From: Candidatus Poseidoniales archaeon
GTDB lineage: Archaea; Thermoplasmatota; Poseidoniia; Poseidoniales; Thalassarchaeaceae
Assembly (NCBI GenBank): GCA_012960975.1
Contig: DUAE01000059.1
Span: 1 to 56,324 of the forward strand
Reading direction: 5' to 3'
DNA length: 56,324 nt
In this document: positions 18,651 to 27,651 of the stretch, in pieces
Layout: each line of letters opens with the position of its first letter
Numbering within the stretch: the first letter of the stretch is position 1
Position numbers and translations under genes: made by a program
The notes under the pieces: model-generated
Database searches by the model: none
Told to the model about the DNA's origin: nothing
What the model saw: the letters and a program-made list of their open reading frames with translations, nothing else

Positions 18651-19949
18651 TCAGAATCGATTCGCTGAGTAATAAGACAAATCAAAGTCTGAAGAAATCC
18701 CTTCTACCATGTCCGAAACCAACTTTCCAGTTTGTGGCGCCATCGACATTCCTTGCATGTTATGTCCGGCAGCGAGGATTAGATTGTCATGCTTTGGAGA
18801 ATAATCTATGATTGGCATTCCATCTGGTGTCATTGGTCTCCAACCATACCATTCATCTTGGATCAAACTCTCACCTGGTGCTCGTAAGAATCGTTTTGCT
18901 CCACGTTTTAAAGCTTCAATTCTTGAATGATTAATCTTATTGTTGAGCCCAGAAAATTCCATAGTTCCACCTAGCCTTAATCCACTTTGCCAAGGGGTCA
19001 CGGCCATACTTGATTCGCTCAAAATCAGTGGTGTATCAACACATCCTTCTGGTCTTTCTAAAGTGATACTATACCCTTTTCCTGGTTGAATTGGAATTTT
19101 TATCCCAAGTTTTTTCCCAAGTTTAGGGGTCCATGAGCCTGTTGCGAGGACGTAGTTTTCAGAACAGTATTCTCCATTCGAAGTTTTCACTGATGTAATC
19201 TTGTTTTGTTTTGATTCGAATGACTCAACTTGACAATTTTCAAGAATTTCAACACCTAAAGATTCGATATGATTTCGCATACTTATCATTACATTTTCTG
19301 GTCGCATTTGTGCGTCAATATCGTAAAACCATCCTCCGTACAAGCCAGATTTCAAACCCGGTTCGAGCTCTAACAGTTCATCTCCAATAAATTCTCTACC
19401 TACTAAATTGATATCATCTAACATTCGTTGGAGTGGTACAAATTTATTGAAATCGGATTTAGTTGCATGAACTTGAATACAGCCCTTTTCTTCAAATTCG
19501 ATTTCAAAACCGTCAATTTCAGCCCATTCATTCCACATCGGCCGGGATTCATCCAAGAGTTGTTGACGGCCGAGCATCGCTCGTTTCAAGGCGGCATTAT
19601 TACACAGGCCTGCGGTTTTTACAAACCAAGTCAGAGTTGCCCAATCCATAATTGGATTAACATAGAGCGGAGAGTCTTTTTTTACCATCATTTTCATTGC
19701 TTTCAAAATTAAACCCGGTCGAGGAAGTGGTAAAGCATGACTTGGTGAGATTAAACCACAATTTTCTTTAGATGAACCGTTGGCGATATTTCCTTGCTCA
19801 ATAACTCTTACTGAATAGCCACGATTGCTCAGATAATACGCACTGGAAAGGCCGATGATTCCTCCACCAATAATTGTAATATCTTTCGATTCTGAATCAA
19901 AAAGACCATCATCTCTCCCATTCATAGATTTGCGATTTTTACCAAGCAT
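18651..19949 (-). CDS. FAD-dependent D-amino acid dehydrogenase-like oxidoreductase
   Basis: A 432-residue DadA/DAO-family flavoprotein. A Rossmann FAD motif IIGGGIIGLSSAYYL lies at residues 26-40 and the second conserved part at NYVLATGSWTPKLGKKLG. The C-terminus has WYGWRPMTPDGMPIIDYSP and LAAGHNMQGMSMAPQTGKL, typical of glycine/D-amino acid oxidases that act on an amine. The substrate could be a D-amino acid, sarcosine or a related amine; the sequence does not decide. It ends 3 bases from the convergent glutamate synthase stop. Either ATG at 19949 or the one 8 codons later could be the start. Confidence 0.85.
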   Translation of the reverse strand: MLGKNRKSMNGRDDGLFDSESKDITIIGGGIIGLSSAYYLSNRGYSVRVIEQGNIANGSSKENCGLISPSHALPLPRPGLILKAMKMMVKKDSPLYVNPIMDWATLTWFVKTAGLCNNAALKRAMLGRQQLLDESRPMWNEWAEIDGFEIEFEEKGCIQVHATKSDFNKFVPLQRMLDDINLVGREFIGDELLELEPGLKSGLYGGWFYDIDAQMRPENVMISMRNHIESLGVEILENCQVESFESKQNKITSVKTSNGEYCSENYVLATGSWTPKLGKKLGIKIPIQPGKGYSITLERPEGCVDTPLILSESSMAVTPWQSGLRLGGTMEFSGLNNKINHSRIEALKRGAKRFLRAPGESLIQDEWYGWRPMTPDGMPIIDYSPKHDNLILAAGHNMQGMSMAPQTGKLVSDMVEGISSDFDLSYYSANRF

Positions 19950-20015
19950 ATCATCACATCGGTGTGCGAAGAATTTTGAAGGTAAATCGTTCTGAGTTAT
20001 TTGCAGGTGGTTCGG

Positions 20016-20201
20016 GTGCCGAAGGTTAAGCGACCAAAGAAAGGATGGTTTCGTCCAACTAAGAAGAAAAAGCGACGCGGTCCTTTGGTAGCAGCGAGTG
20101 AGCGTGGCTTACCACCTTGCCCCGCTTGTGGGGAATGGAGCATGCAAAGGGATCCTAAGCGGAACGAGATGTTTTGTGGAAATTGCGGTGCTATCGTTTA
20201 A
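20016..20201 (+). CDS. small basic zinc-ribbon protein
   Basis: A 61-residue protein. It has a very basic N-terminus (MPKVKRPKKGW, then RPTKKKKRRG) and a C-terminal zinc ribbon C-PA-C ... C-GN-C. GTG 20016 is preferred because AGGTGG lies 5 bases upstream; the in-frame TTG at 20001 lacks this. The size, charge and ribbon resemble ribosome- or RNA-associated archaeal zinc proteins, but I do not recognise the family. The short length and tight cysteine spacing support a real gene. Confidence 0.65.
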   Translation: MPKVKRPKKGWFRPTKKKKRRGPLVAASERGLPPCPACGEWSMQRDPKRNEMFCGNCGAIV

Positions 20202-20333
20202 TCGAGCAGATTCTAGCGAAATTCAATTTACTTGACCCCAGCTTCAACATCTGTCGCAGTGATGAAGAACAGCACCGGGTGCCTAGGGCGTCTCGAGTGA
20301 TGGGCGATCTGAGCGGCAATATCCGGAATAATT

Positions 20334-21905
20334 ATGGCCCGAATTATCACAAATAGAATGGGTCACAGTTATCGTGTTTTAGAGCCCACTAAACTCTCTA
20401 AACCACCTGGGGATTTGCAAATATCTCGGGCTCAAAAACCATGGAAGAGTTATTTTTCCCTACTGGGAAACACGATTCTAATGGCTCTAATTGTTCAATC
20501 ATCCGCAGCAATTCTAATTGGAATATTAGAATTTAATTCAGCGATTACTTTCGGTGGTGCGATTTGCACTTTACCATTACTTGCAATATTATTATCAATG
20601 CATAAACCAAAATTGATTGAAGTTCGTCTAGTTACAGTCAACGAAAATGGGATGTGTGCACATGCTCTACCCGAAGGCGGCTCAATCATGACTCAAAAAC
20701 CGAGTAATATGCATCGATTTATTATTCGGGACGATTCAATATTAGACACCCCCCTTTCCCGAAGAATTTGGCTAATTTTTACTTCCCTCCTAATCCTCGC
20801 AGCAATTTTTTCAGTTTTCGAAAACATTGGAGGTACAGTAGGTCTCGTCGCATCCTACATTGTGGGAATCCCTTTGGTTTTTGCATTATTCTCGATTCCA
20901 GCATATGCCTGGTTGGCTTCTTCTTCAAATTTAATTGGTATGCCAACCAGATTACGTGAGGCTGAATCGTGGCTTTTTGCTGGCATGGCTGCTGGTTTGC
21001 CTGCTATTTTGATTAATAGTTGGTTGACTCCGGCTCTTACACCATCTGGGTGGTCTACTTCAACCGGAGAAATTTTGACGATTGTGTTGAGTGCTCCGAT
21101 AGGTGAAGAATTCTTTAAAGCCGTTGCAGTTGCCTGTTTTTTGCCAATGATGAGAGGTCCAAAACATGGTTTTCAAATTGGATTTACAGTAGGTTTAGGC
21201 TTTGCAATTTCAGAAAATTTACTCTATATTTCATCTGCCTTTGTGGTCGAAGGATTAGATGGATTATTGTTTACCTCGTTATTGCGTGGAATCGGATCGA
21301 TTCCAGGTCATGCGGTTTGGACTTCGATAAGTGGTACTGCGATAGGCTGGTGGGTGAGCGATTCTAAGAACCGGGCCCGTGTGTTGTTTTTCGTCAATCG
21401 GTTTTCATCAACTGCGATGGCCATAGTTGAGACGATGGGAATCGATGTAGATATGGATGGTGATTTTTCAGGTTATGATGGTCCCGAATATTCGATGATC
21501 GACGCTTTGGGTGAGGCAGAGGTGCCTATTTCTGAATCGGATTGGACTATTTCTTCCGATGGAATTCCTTCAATTATTTCTTCATTAATTCCCAAATCAA
21601 ATCAACACGCACGTCCAGAAGGTTCGGTCACATATGAGAAAATAACTCTTGATATCGAACATTATCGCTCGGGGCGACAAATCCAGATGCCTAAATCCAT
21701 TCACATTGGATTGTTATTTGCAATATTAGGACATATGTCTTGGAACGGATTGCTAATTTTCTCGACTTTATTATTAGAAAAATTTCATGCTTCTGAATTA
21801 TTGATTGGGTTAATTTCAATTATTTTATTGCTAGGCATGTTAATCTTGGTATTATTAATTGCAAAATATACTATGCGTGGAATTCAATCGATTGCTTTCC
21901 ATTGA
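20334..21905 (+). CDS. PrsW-like intramembrane metalloprotease (M82-type)
   Basis: A 523-residue membrane protein. The core carries the PrsW signature: GEEFFKA (about residue 257), GLGFAISENLLY (about 285-296) and GHAVWTSISGTAIGW (about 324), which supply the Glu and His residues thought to bind the metal. About eight to ten hydrophobic segments are visible. A polar domain of about 100 residues (roughly 360-450, with DVDMDGDFSGYDGPEY) interrupts the helices before two final ones. PrsW proteases cleave membrane-anchored regulators in bacteria; the substrate here is unknown. The start could be ATG 20334 or ATG 20358. Confidence 0.75.
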   Translation: MARIITNRMGHSYRVLEPTKLSKPPGDLQISRAQKPWKSYFSLLGNTILMALIVQSSAAILIGILEFNSAITFGGAICTLPLLAILLSMHKPKLIEVRLVTVNENGMCAHALPEGGSIMTQKPSNMHRFIIRDDSILDTPLSRRIWLIFTSLLILAAIFSVFENIGGTVGLVASYIVGIPLVFALFSIPAYAWLASSSNLIGMPTRLREAESWLFAGMAAGLPAILINSWLTPALTPSGWSTSTGEILTIVLSAPIGEEFFKAVAVACFLPMMRGPKHGFQIGFTVGLGFAISENLLYISSAFVVEGLDGLLFTSLLRGIGSIPGHAVWTSISGTAIGWWVSDSKNRARVLFFVNRFSSTAMAIVETMGIDVDMDGDFSGYDGPEYSMIDALGEAEVPISESDWTISSDGIPSIISSLIPKSNQHARPEGSVTYEKITLDIEHYRSGRQIQMPKSIHIGLLFAILGHMSWNGLLIFSTLLLEKFHASELLIGLISIILLLGMLILVLLIAKYTMRGIQSIAFH

Positions 21906-21980
21906 ATCGTTGCTAAAAACGAATAGAGGGTAATTCCAGAGGGAACCCTTCATCACCCGCGCTTCTCGCAGGATAGTTCA

Positions 21981-22727
21981 GTGTTCACTATAGTTCTTGG
22001 CGAAGACCAATATATTTCGCTGATTTTAGTTGCATTTCTACTCTTAGCCTCTCGTGTGAAGGATATGCTAGATAAGAGCGGGCTAATCGCTGCTACGATA
22101 GTTGGCTTGGTGGTTTCCTTACTCGGTCACTGGACCTGGTTAGTCACTTTGATCTCTTTCCTAATCATAGGTTCTACCGCGACAAAATGGCGATATGAAG
22201 AGAAGTTGCAATTGTCCTTAAATGAGGATAATGAAGGTATTCGCAGTTGGAAAAATGTCATGGCTAATGGTGGCGCTGTGACGCTTTTGGCAATATATAA
22301 TGCATATTCGGGTGGTTACGATTGGATGTATTTAGCTGCCGTTTCGAGTATCGCTGTCGCTTCGTCCGATACACTCGCATCAGAAATTGGCTCACTCGAT
22401 CACCGAACTAGGAGCATAACCACTCTAGAGGCAGTTCCCGCCGGAACCAATGGAGGGATGTCGCCTACAGGAACAGTCGCCGCAGCCGCAGGTGGCATCT
22501 TCATTGCGACTGTCGGTATTGCATTATTTCCATTCTCAAACAATGTTATTGCAATGCCATATTTTTTCTTTTTTGCCGCCTCAATCGGTTGGCTTGGCTG
22601 CCAAGTTGATTCTCTCCTCGGGGCACTCCTTGAGAATCGTGGATACCTTGGAAAACACAGCGTAAACTTCCTTGCAACACTATCTGGTGTGGTTATGGCA
22701 GTCATTTTTTACAATAATTTACTATGA
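21981..22727 (+). CDS. DUF92 family membrane protein
   Basis: A 248-residue protein with about six membrane segments and the DUF92 pattern: SSDTLASEIG, RSITTLEAVPAGTNGGMSPTGTVAAAAGG and QVDSLLGALLENRG. In plants this family includes VTE6, a phytyl-phosphate kinase. In archaea a role in isoprenoid lipid metabolism is plausible but not shown. The start is GTG 21981. It lies just upstream of the redoxin-like membrane protein and could share its transcript. Confidence 0.85.
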   Translation: MFTIVLGEDQYISLILVAFLLLASRVKDMLDKSGLIAATIVGLVVSLLGHWTWLVTLISFLIIGSTATKWRYEEKLQLSLNEDNEGIRSWKNVMANGGAVTLLAIYNAYSGGYDWMYLAAVSSIAVASSDTLASEIGSLDHRTRSITTLEAVPAGTNGGMSPTGTVAAAAGGIFIATVGIALFPFSNNVIAMPYFFFFAASIGWLGCQVDSLLGALLENRGYLGKHSVNFLATLSGVVMAVIFYNNLL

Positions 22728-22772
22728 GCGTAGTTGCGAGGGGTTTGTGTACACTCGAATGAGGCAACCAAA

Positions 22773-25103
22773 ATGATGGGGGACCGCGGAACTCAGTTTA
22801 GGGCGATTTCCTTTGCCCTCATTTTGGTTGGGTTGAGCCTAGCAAGTACTGTTATTGCTCAGCGAAACGCACCTGATGGACCCGGGGTTGAGTGGGAACT
22901 TCCGGAGAGCAATATGCTTTTTTTGAAGGGAGATTCCAGCTCACCTTTCTTAGATCGGAATTGGAGCGTATTGACGGGTGAACCTTTGGGTGAAGCTCAA
23001 TTTCAGAAAACTTTGGGCTATCAAAATTTAATCAATATTCAGTCTGCACCATTAGTCGAAGCGGCTCGATTCGAAGGAAATATTACAGTTCATCTCTTCG
23101 CTGCATTAGAGACATCAAATGATGGTTGTAGATTCACAAATCCGGTTCCCGGTTCTCCCCTAGGTGCGACAACAACATTCTCAGTGTCACTTACCTTGGG
23201 TGGAGTCCAAGTTCTGACAAATGCAGAAACAGAATCAGTTGTTATGACTGAATCATTTACCGTTGCTCATGAATTCACCGTTCGAGCCACAGATGTAAAC
23301 GCCAGCTTAGGGCCTGGTGATTTGGTAGGGCTGAAAATTGATGTTAGTCATGATTGCCTTCAGAGTGGAGTTCTCTATTGGGACACTTACGATGCTCTGA
23401 CTGGAATCGAGTTCGAAGGGAATCTACTCGAACCCGAACTCGATAATGCAATCGATTCAAACGGTATGATTAGGATTGAATTCACTCCAATTTCTCCTTG
23501 GGGTAGTGATGATTATGTCTGGCAGGTTCTGGAAATTATTGGACCGATGGACTATGCTCAAATGGTCCATGGGAACGCACCTGAAGATTTACGTCTCGAT
23601 CATTTCGAATCCCCTCATGGAACTCGAATAGGAGATGCGAACAGAACGGTGTTAACTTGGTCTGCAGACAAACCATTGGCACCAGGGACCTACATGGTTG
23701 ATGCTTGTTTTGCACTTTCCGACCATAATCCAAGTGAGCCTTGTGATGCTTATGCAGTGATGCGATTTGAGGTTCCTGAACCTCAATCAGCCTTACTAAA
23801 TGGGTTATGGGCTGCAATTTTAATTCCACTAGCAATAATTGGGTGGATAGGCATTTCGATGCGGGATGCGATGTTACCATTGCCAGCATATGGTGTAATT
23901 TTACTGTTAGCGATTGCAACATTAGGTCCAGCGCTTTACCTGCCAGATATTGAAATAGATTCTCCTCGAATCGATGGTGCAGCGCCGTCATTTGCACTTC
24001 TTTCACATGGTGAATCTGCTGAGATGATTACTCTAACCGATTTGATTAGCGATTCGGATGCAATCGTTGTTGGTTTATTCTCTCCGAGTTCACCAAATGC
24101 CGAACGCCAGCGTAGCGATTTCCAAGCTGCATTGTTGATGATGGAGAGCGACATTAAATTTCTTCAAATCGCCACTGGTGAAGGCGTTCGTGCAGTTGAT
24201 CTTGATGATTTAGCCGAAGCGGTCAACGAGAGTTGGCCAATATTGATGGATGAAGCTGACTCAAGCGTTGGAAAAGCCTTCCCTAGTGGTGCAAGTGATG
24301 CGGTAATCATCATCGACTCAGCGGGTTTTATCTCTGAATGGCGGCCTGGGACAATGTCAGCCCAAGAGATTCTTGACGCAACTGATAACGCTGCGAAAGG
24401 CTCTGGAAAAAATCCGATAAAACTCCTCTCCTTAATTACTACAACTGCATTTTTACCTCTCATAATTCTCTCGATGCCCCGAGAAAGAAAATTCAAAATC
24501 CCTACCGATCCTTTGATTCCCGGATCTGGCAGTGCGTTGACAATTGCAGCTTCAGGTCTCGGTTTCGCATTCTGGGCATTACCAATATCTCTCTTAGCTG
24601 CTCTAGGGCTTGGCGCCTATTGGATTTGGATTGAAGTCATTCTCTCAATCATTCTAATTTATCACGGTGTGTCAATGTTAACGAGAGGGTCGCTTAAGGA
24701 AATTGAGATAATTGGGGAATGGGCATATGGGAAAATACCTGGAAATTACCAAAACTGGCGTTCAAAGTCGAGTTTTATCGATGATGTTCACCTCGGGCTT
24801 TGGGTCGCATGGCTTGTCTGGCTAAGAATTCCTAACTTGATTCCACAAGGGGTCGGCTCACTCGCACGTTCAGGATTAGTTGGTATTCCTCTATCATTGA
24901 TTATGCTTGCCGGATTTGTTTTTGTCGCTGGTTTGTTAGTGGTTTTCTCGAGAATTATTGTACTTCTTCCAGGTAAGTTATCGAGACTTCTGGGGTCAGT
25001 CAGCGTTGGTCTAAGGCCTCGAGCATGGGGTTTAGCCACATGCATTCTAGGTGCTTGGATTCTGATTAGTCTAATACTTGGGCCTATTCAAGGTTCGATG
25101 TAA
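22773..25103 (+). CDS. membrane protein with a cysteine-less redoxin-like domain
   Basis: About 776 residues from ATG 22773 (GAGG 8 bases upstream; an in-frame TTG at 22734 is less likely). A signal peptide (about 10-30, ending VIAQRNAP) is followed by an exported beta-rich domain of about 300 residues, two helices (about 340-385), then a thioredoxin-like domain (about 395-545; GAAPSFALL, VVGLFSPSSPNAERQR, DAVIIIDSAGFISEWRPG). The usual CxxC position reads SPSSP, so it cannot do thiol chemistry. At least six more membrane segments follow. Function unknown. The exported part has a few cysteines that could form disulfides. Confidence 0.7.
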   Translation: MMGDRGTQFRAISFALILVGLSLASTVIAQRNAPDGPGVEWELPESNMLFLKGDSSSPFLDRNWSVLTGEPLGEAQFQKTLGYQNLINIQSAPLVEAARFEGNITVHLFAALETSNDGCRFTNPVPGSPLGATTTFSVSLTLGGVQVLTNAETESVVMTESFTVAHEFTVRATDVNASLGPGDLVGLKIDVSHDCLQSGVLYWDTYDALTGIEFEGNLLEPELDNAIDSNGMIRIEFTPISPWGSDDYVWQVLEIIGPMDYAQMVHGNAPEDLRLDHFESPHGTRIGDANRTVLTWSADKPLAPGTYMVDACFALSDHNPSEPCDAYAVMRFEVPEPQSALLNGLWAAILIPLAIIGWIGISMRDAMLPLPAYGVILLLAIATLGPALYLPDIEIDSPRIDGAAPSFALLSHGESAEMITLTDLISDSDAIVVGLFSPSSPNAERQRSDFQAALLMMESDIKFLQIATGEGVRAVDLDDLAEAVNESWPILMDEADSSVGKAFPSGASDAVIIIDSAGFISEWRPGTMSAQEILDATDNAAKGSGKNPIKLLSLITTTAFLPLIILSMPRERKFKIPTDPLIPGSGSALTIAASGLGFAFWALPISLLAALGLGAYWIWIEVILSIILIYHGVSMLTRGSLKEIEIIGEWAYGKIPGNYQNWRSKSSFIDDVHLGLWVAWLVWLRIPNLIPQGVGSLARSGLVGIPLSLIMLAGFVFVAGLLVVFSRIIVLLPGKLSRLLGSVSVGLRPRAWGLATCILGAWILISLILGPIQGSM

Positions 25104-25175
25104 TTATTGATTATCAACGGTGTCCATTCAACCGTGATGATGATAAGAAGAAGGTCTTTCGTCCAGCATACCCTT

Positions 25176-25365
25176 GGGGGTATAGTATAACTTGGTAGTA
25201 CAGCGGGCTCCAGTTGCACGGGAATGACGACGAAATTGTGATCTGATAGGTTTTGATGACCAACTGGAGCACTGACCCGTCGCGACCCGAGAGCGTGCCG
25301 AAACTAAGAACACGCTAGGCGGAAGATACCCGCTGATCTGGGTTCAAATCCCAGTGCCCCCACCA
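25176..25365 (+). tRNA. tRNA-Trp (CCA) with a 114-base intron
   Basis: The acceptor stem GGGGGTA pairs with TGCCCCC, followed by A73 and an encoded CCA. The anticodon stem GCGGG (25203-25207) pairs with CCCGC (25329-25333). The loop starts CTCCAG (positions 32-37), giving anticodon CCA at 25210-25212. The T arm is CTGGG-TTCAAAT-CCCAG. The intron is placed at the canonical 37/38 position, about 25214-25327. The bulge-helix-bulge around the splice sites is only partly regular (CTCC against GAAG has one mismatch), so the ends could shift slightly. The intron contains a box C/D RNA. Confidence 0.92.
25218..25280 (+). ncRNA. box C/D guide RNA inside the tRNA-Trp intron
   Basis: Terminal stem ACGGG (25218-25222) with CCCGT (25276-25280). 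Box C is ATGACGA (25224-25230, one change from RTGATGA), D' CTGA (25243-25246), C' TTGATGA (25253-25259) and D CTGA (25272-25275). The guide before D (25261-25269) is perfectly complementary to 25208-25216 of the same precursor. The base five positions upstream of D (25267) pairs with 25210, the first anticodon base, predicting 2'-O-methylation of C34. This matches the known haloarchaeal tRNA-Trp intron system. The D' guide (25231-25242) shows no match in this tRNA. Confidence 0.88.
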
Positions 25366-25459
25366 TTATTATTGAATCAGATTACATCTTTGAAATGGTT
25401 AATAAAATATGCTCCTGAATCGGTTGGGTTGAAGGACTAGATGTTCGCGGAATCAATTT

Positions 25460-27568
25460 ATGAGCACGAAGCCGATCGCTGTTTTCCTCGTTGCGATTCT
25501 AGCAATTCCGCTGGTTGGAAGCTTAGGTTCTCCATCGGAACAGAGGATTTCGATTGGTGCCGGCCTTATTGCTGATGGGCAGACAACTCAAATTCCTAGT
25601 CAGGATGAGATATGGTGGGATTCCTCAATCGATTGGTGGGAAGTGACCACGCTGGATTCGGATCGAAATGGAATTCATGATTCTCTACAATCCGCGGTTG
25701 GCAGAGTAAATGTTGTTCTTTCTTATTCACGGGATGTCACGCAATTCGATATTGACGTTCTTGTCGCACTCGGTTATGATATTCATCAAGAATTGCCGAG
25801 TGTCGATGCGCTCCTGCTCGGTGATATTAAAGCATCACAAATTTGGCAACTTTCTGAGATTGATGGAGTCATCATGGTCGAGCGATACGGCTCGCTTGTT
25901 TTTTATGGCGATGTTCAAACTTTGACTGTGAAGGCAAGAAATTCTACTGAATATCCAGTTGGTGCTTGGAATTTAGGAGTTTCAGGGGCAGGTGTAAACA
26001 TCGCGTTGACCGATACTGGTGTCGACAACGAGCATCCTGGTTTGTCGGGAAAATTCGTCGCAGGTTATGATGCTGTTTGTTACATCACTTCTGATCCAAC
26101 ATGCATCCTTGCCGGAGGCCGGCAGGACGACGGTTCATTCGACCCCGACGATGGTAATCAGCATGGAACAGCCTGCATGGGAATGGCAAGTGCTACCGGA
26201 ATTGAAGCAGATGGTTCTCAATCTGAATTTTATGGAGCAGCACCGAACGCTTCTCTTATCGATGTCCGAATCGGTACTGATGTTGGCGCAGGACCGTTCG
26301 AAAATTATGTTCTTGAACAAGAATTTTATGAGTCCGCTCTGAACGGTTTACAATGGGTTATTAATCACAAAGACGATGCTTGGCCAGGGGTTGGCGAGGA
26401 AAATTATGGAATTGACATTATTTCTCTTTCATGGGGAATTACGAGCCATGAGAACGGTGGTTCAGATGGTTCCGATGCACACAGCCGAATGCTCGATGCT
26501 GCGATGGAGGCTGGCGTCACTGTCTCCAATGCTGCTGGAAATGATGGCGAAGATAATGACGGCCTTTCTGGAATGAGTTCCTCTTCACTTTCGATAACCG
26601 TGGCTGCAACTGATGACCAAAATACCGTCGACCGTTCCGATGATACGATTGCAGGTTATTCTTCACGCGGCCCTCGACGAGATAATGGCGATGGAAACCC
26701 ATTGAATGAGTTGATTCCTGAGGTTAGCGCACCCGGATCGAACATCATTCAAGCAGAAGGGTGCGTGACAAGTGGCGGCTGCAATAACAATATCCCGGGT
26801 CAAGATGCTTCTGGCAATACGTATACTGGCCGGGGTTCTGGTACTTCCTATGCGACACCTTCTGTCAGCGGAGTTATCGCACTGTTAATTGACGCGAATG
26901 CGAATTTGACACCGCTGCAAATTAAAGAAGTTCTGAAGCAAACAGCGGAGCGCCGCGGTGAAGCGAGCATACCTGATGTTGATCCATATTGGAACCGTGA
27001 ATTCGGTTATGGTATGGTCGACGCCTATGAAGCGGTCCGACTAGCATTATTTCTCAGTGAAACCAATCAAACAACATCCATTGATCCAAATCTTCAGAAT
27101 CATTTGTTGAATGTTTCAACCAATGGTTCAATCGAAATCAGTGGTCATGCATGGGGTCAATCCGGTGATGTTGAGAGGGTAGAATATCGGATTGATAATG
27201 GGGAATGGCGACAAGCGTTTTACAATGAATCTCAGTTGACTGTAGGGGGACTCACTCCATTCGATTGGTTCGTTAATTTAGATGCAAGTAAACTCCGCTC
27301 GGGAAATCATTCTGTCGAAATTCGTGCCTCCTCAAGTGACATGCAATCTCTGCCGATTATCGTTCAAGTACAAGGAAAAGATTCAGAGCTGTCTAAAGTA
27401 TCTATACCCCCCTTCGTTTTCGCTCTTGTGGCGCTAGTCGGAATTGCTTGGATATCTGCTCTAATCTTAATTAGAGTTCGTTCAGATGATGAAATTGATG
27501 AGATGATAACTAATATACGAAAAGATTCTGAAATCGATAATGTTATCGAAGCCGAACTATTGGATTAA
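25460..27568 (+). CDS. secreted, membrane-anchored subtilisin-like serine protease
   Basis: A 702-residue S8-family protease. It has a signal peptide (residues 1-22), a propeptide-like region to about 170, and a catalytic triad at D185 (TDTGVD), H235 (QHGTAC) and S463 (GTSYATP), plus an oxyanion Asn in the SNAAGNDG segment. A beta-rich domain follows (about 545-640). A single hydrophobic helix near residues 652-673 is followed by a charged acidic tail, which would anchor the enzyme outside the cell. It probably degrades external protein to peptides for the ABC transporter in this window; that link is inference. Confidence 0.93.
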   Translation: MSTKPIAVFLVAILAIPLVGSLGSPSEQRISIGAGLIADGQTTQIPSQDEIWWDSSIDWWEVTTLDSDRNGIHDSLQSAVGRVNVVLSYSRDVTQFDIDVLVALGYDIHQELPSVDALLLGDIKASQIWQLSEIDGVIMVERYGSLVFYGDVQTLTVKARNSTEYPVGAWNLGVSGAGVNIALTDTGVDNEHPGLSGKFVAGYDAVCYITSDPTCILAGGRQDDGSFDPDDGNQHGTACMGMASATGIEADGSQSEFYGAAPNASLIDVRIGTDVGAGPFENYVLEQEFYESALNGLQWVINHKDDAWPGVGEENYGIDIISLSWGITSHENGGSDGSDAHSRMLDAAMEAGVTVSNAAGNDGEDNDGLSGMSSSSLSITVAATDDQNTVDRSDDTIAGYSSRGPRRDNGDGNPLNELIPEVSAPGSNIIQAEGCVTSGGCNNNIPGQDASGNTYTGRGSGTSYATPSVSGVIALLIDANANLTPLQIKEVLKQTAERRGEASIPDVDPYWNREFGYGMVDAYEAVRLALFLSETNQTTSIDPNLQNHLLNVSTNGSIEISGHAWGQSGDVERVEYRIDNGEWRQAFYNESQLTVGGLTPFDWFVNLDASKLRSGNHSVEIRASSSDMQSLPIIVQVQGKDSELSKVSIPPFVFALVALVGIAWISALILIRVRSDDEIDEMITNIRKDSEIDNVIEAELLD

Positions 27569-27651
27569 TCTTGAATCAAACTGTCCCTTTTCCCCGATTC
27601 TAAAGGGTTCGGTACATCTATTTCATATCTTGTTGCAGATGTCGGCGGGAT

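Noticed and set aside
20252-20315. Box C/D-like RNA (GTGATGA at 20259, CTGA at 20309, flanking CGC/GCG)
   Set aside because: No acceptable D' or C' box at the right spacing, and only a 3-bp terminal stem; too weak to call.
20174-20356. Short plus-strand frame after the zinc-ribbon gene
   Set aside because: It starts inside that gene, has no visible ribosome binding site and overlaps the PrsW-like start.
23536-24006. 156-residue antisense frame in the redoxin-like gene
   Set aside because: It is a codon-structure shadow with His/Leu-rich low-complexity translation and no initiation signal.
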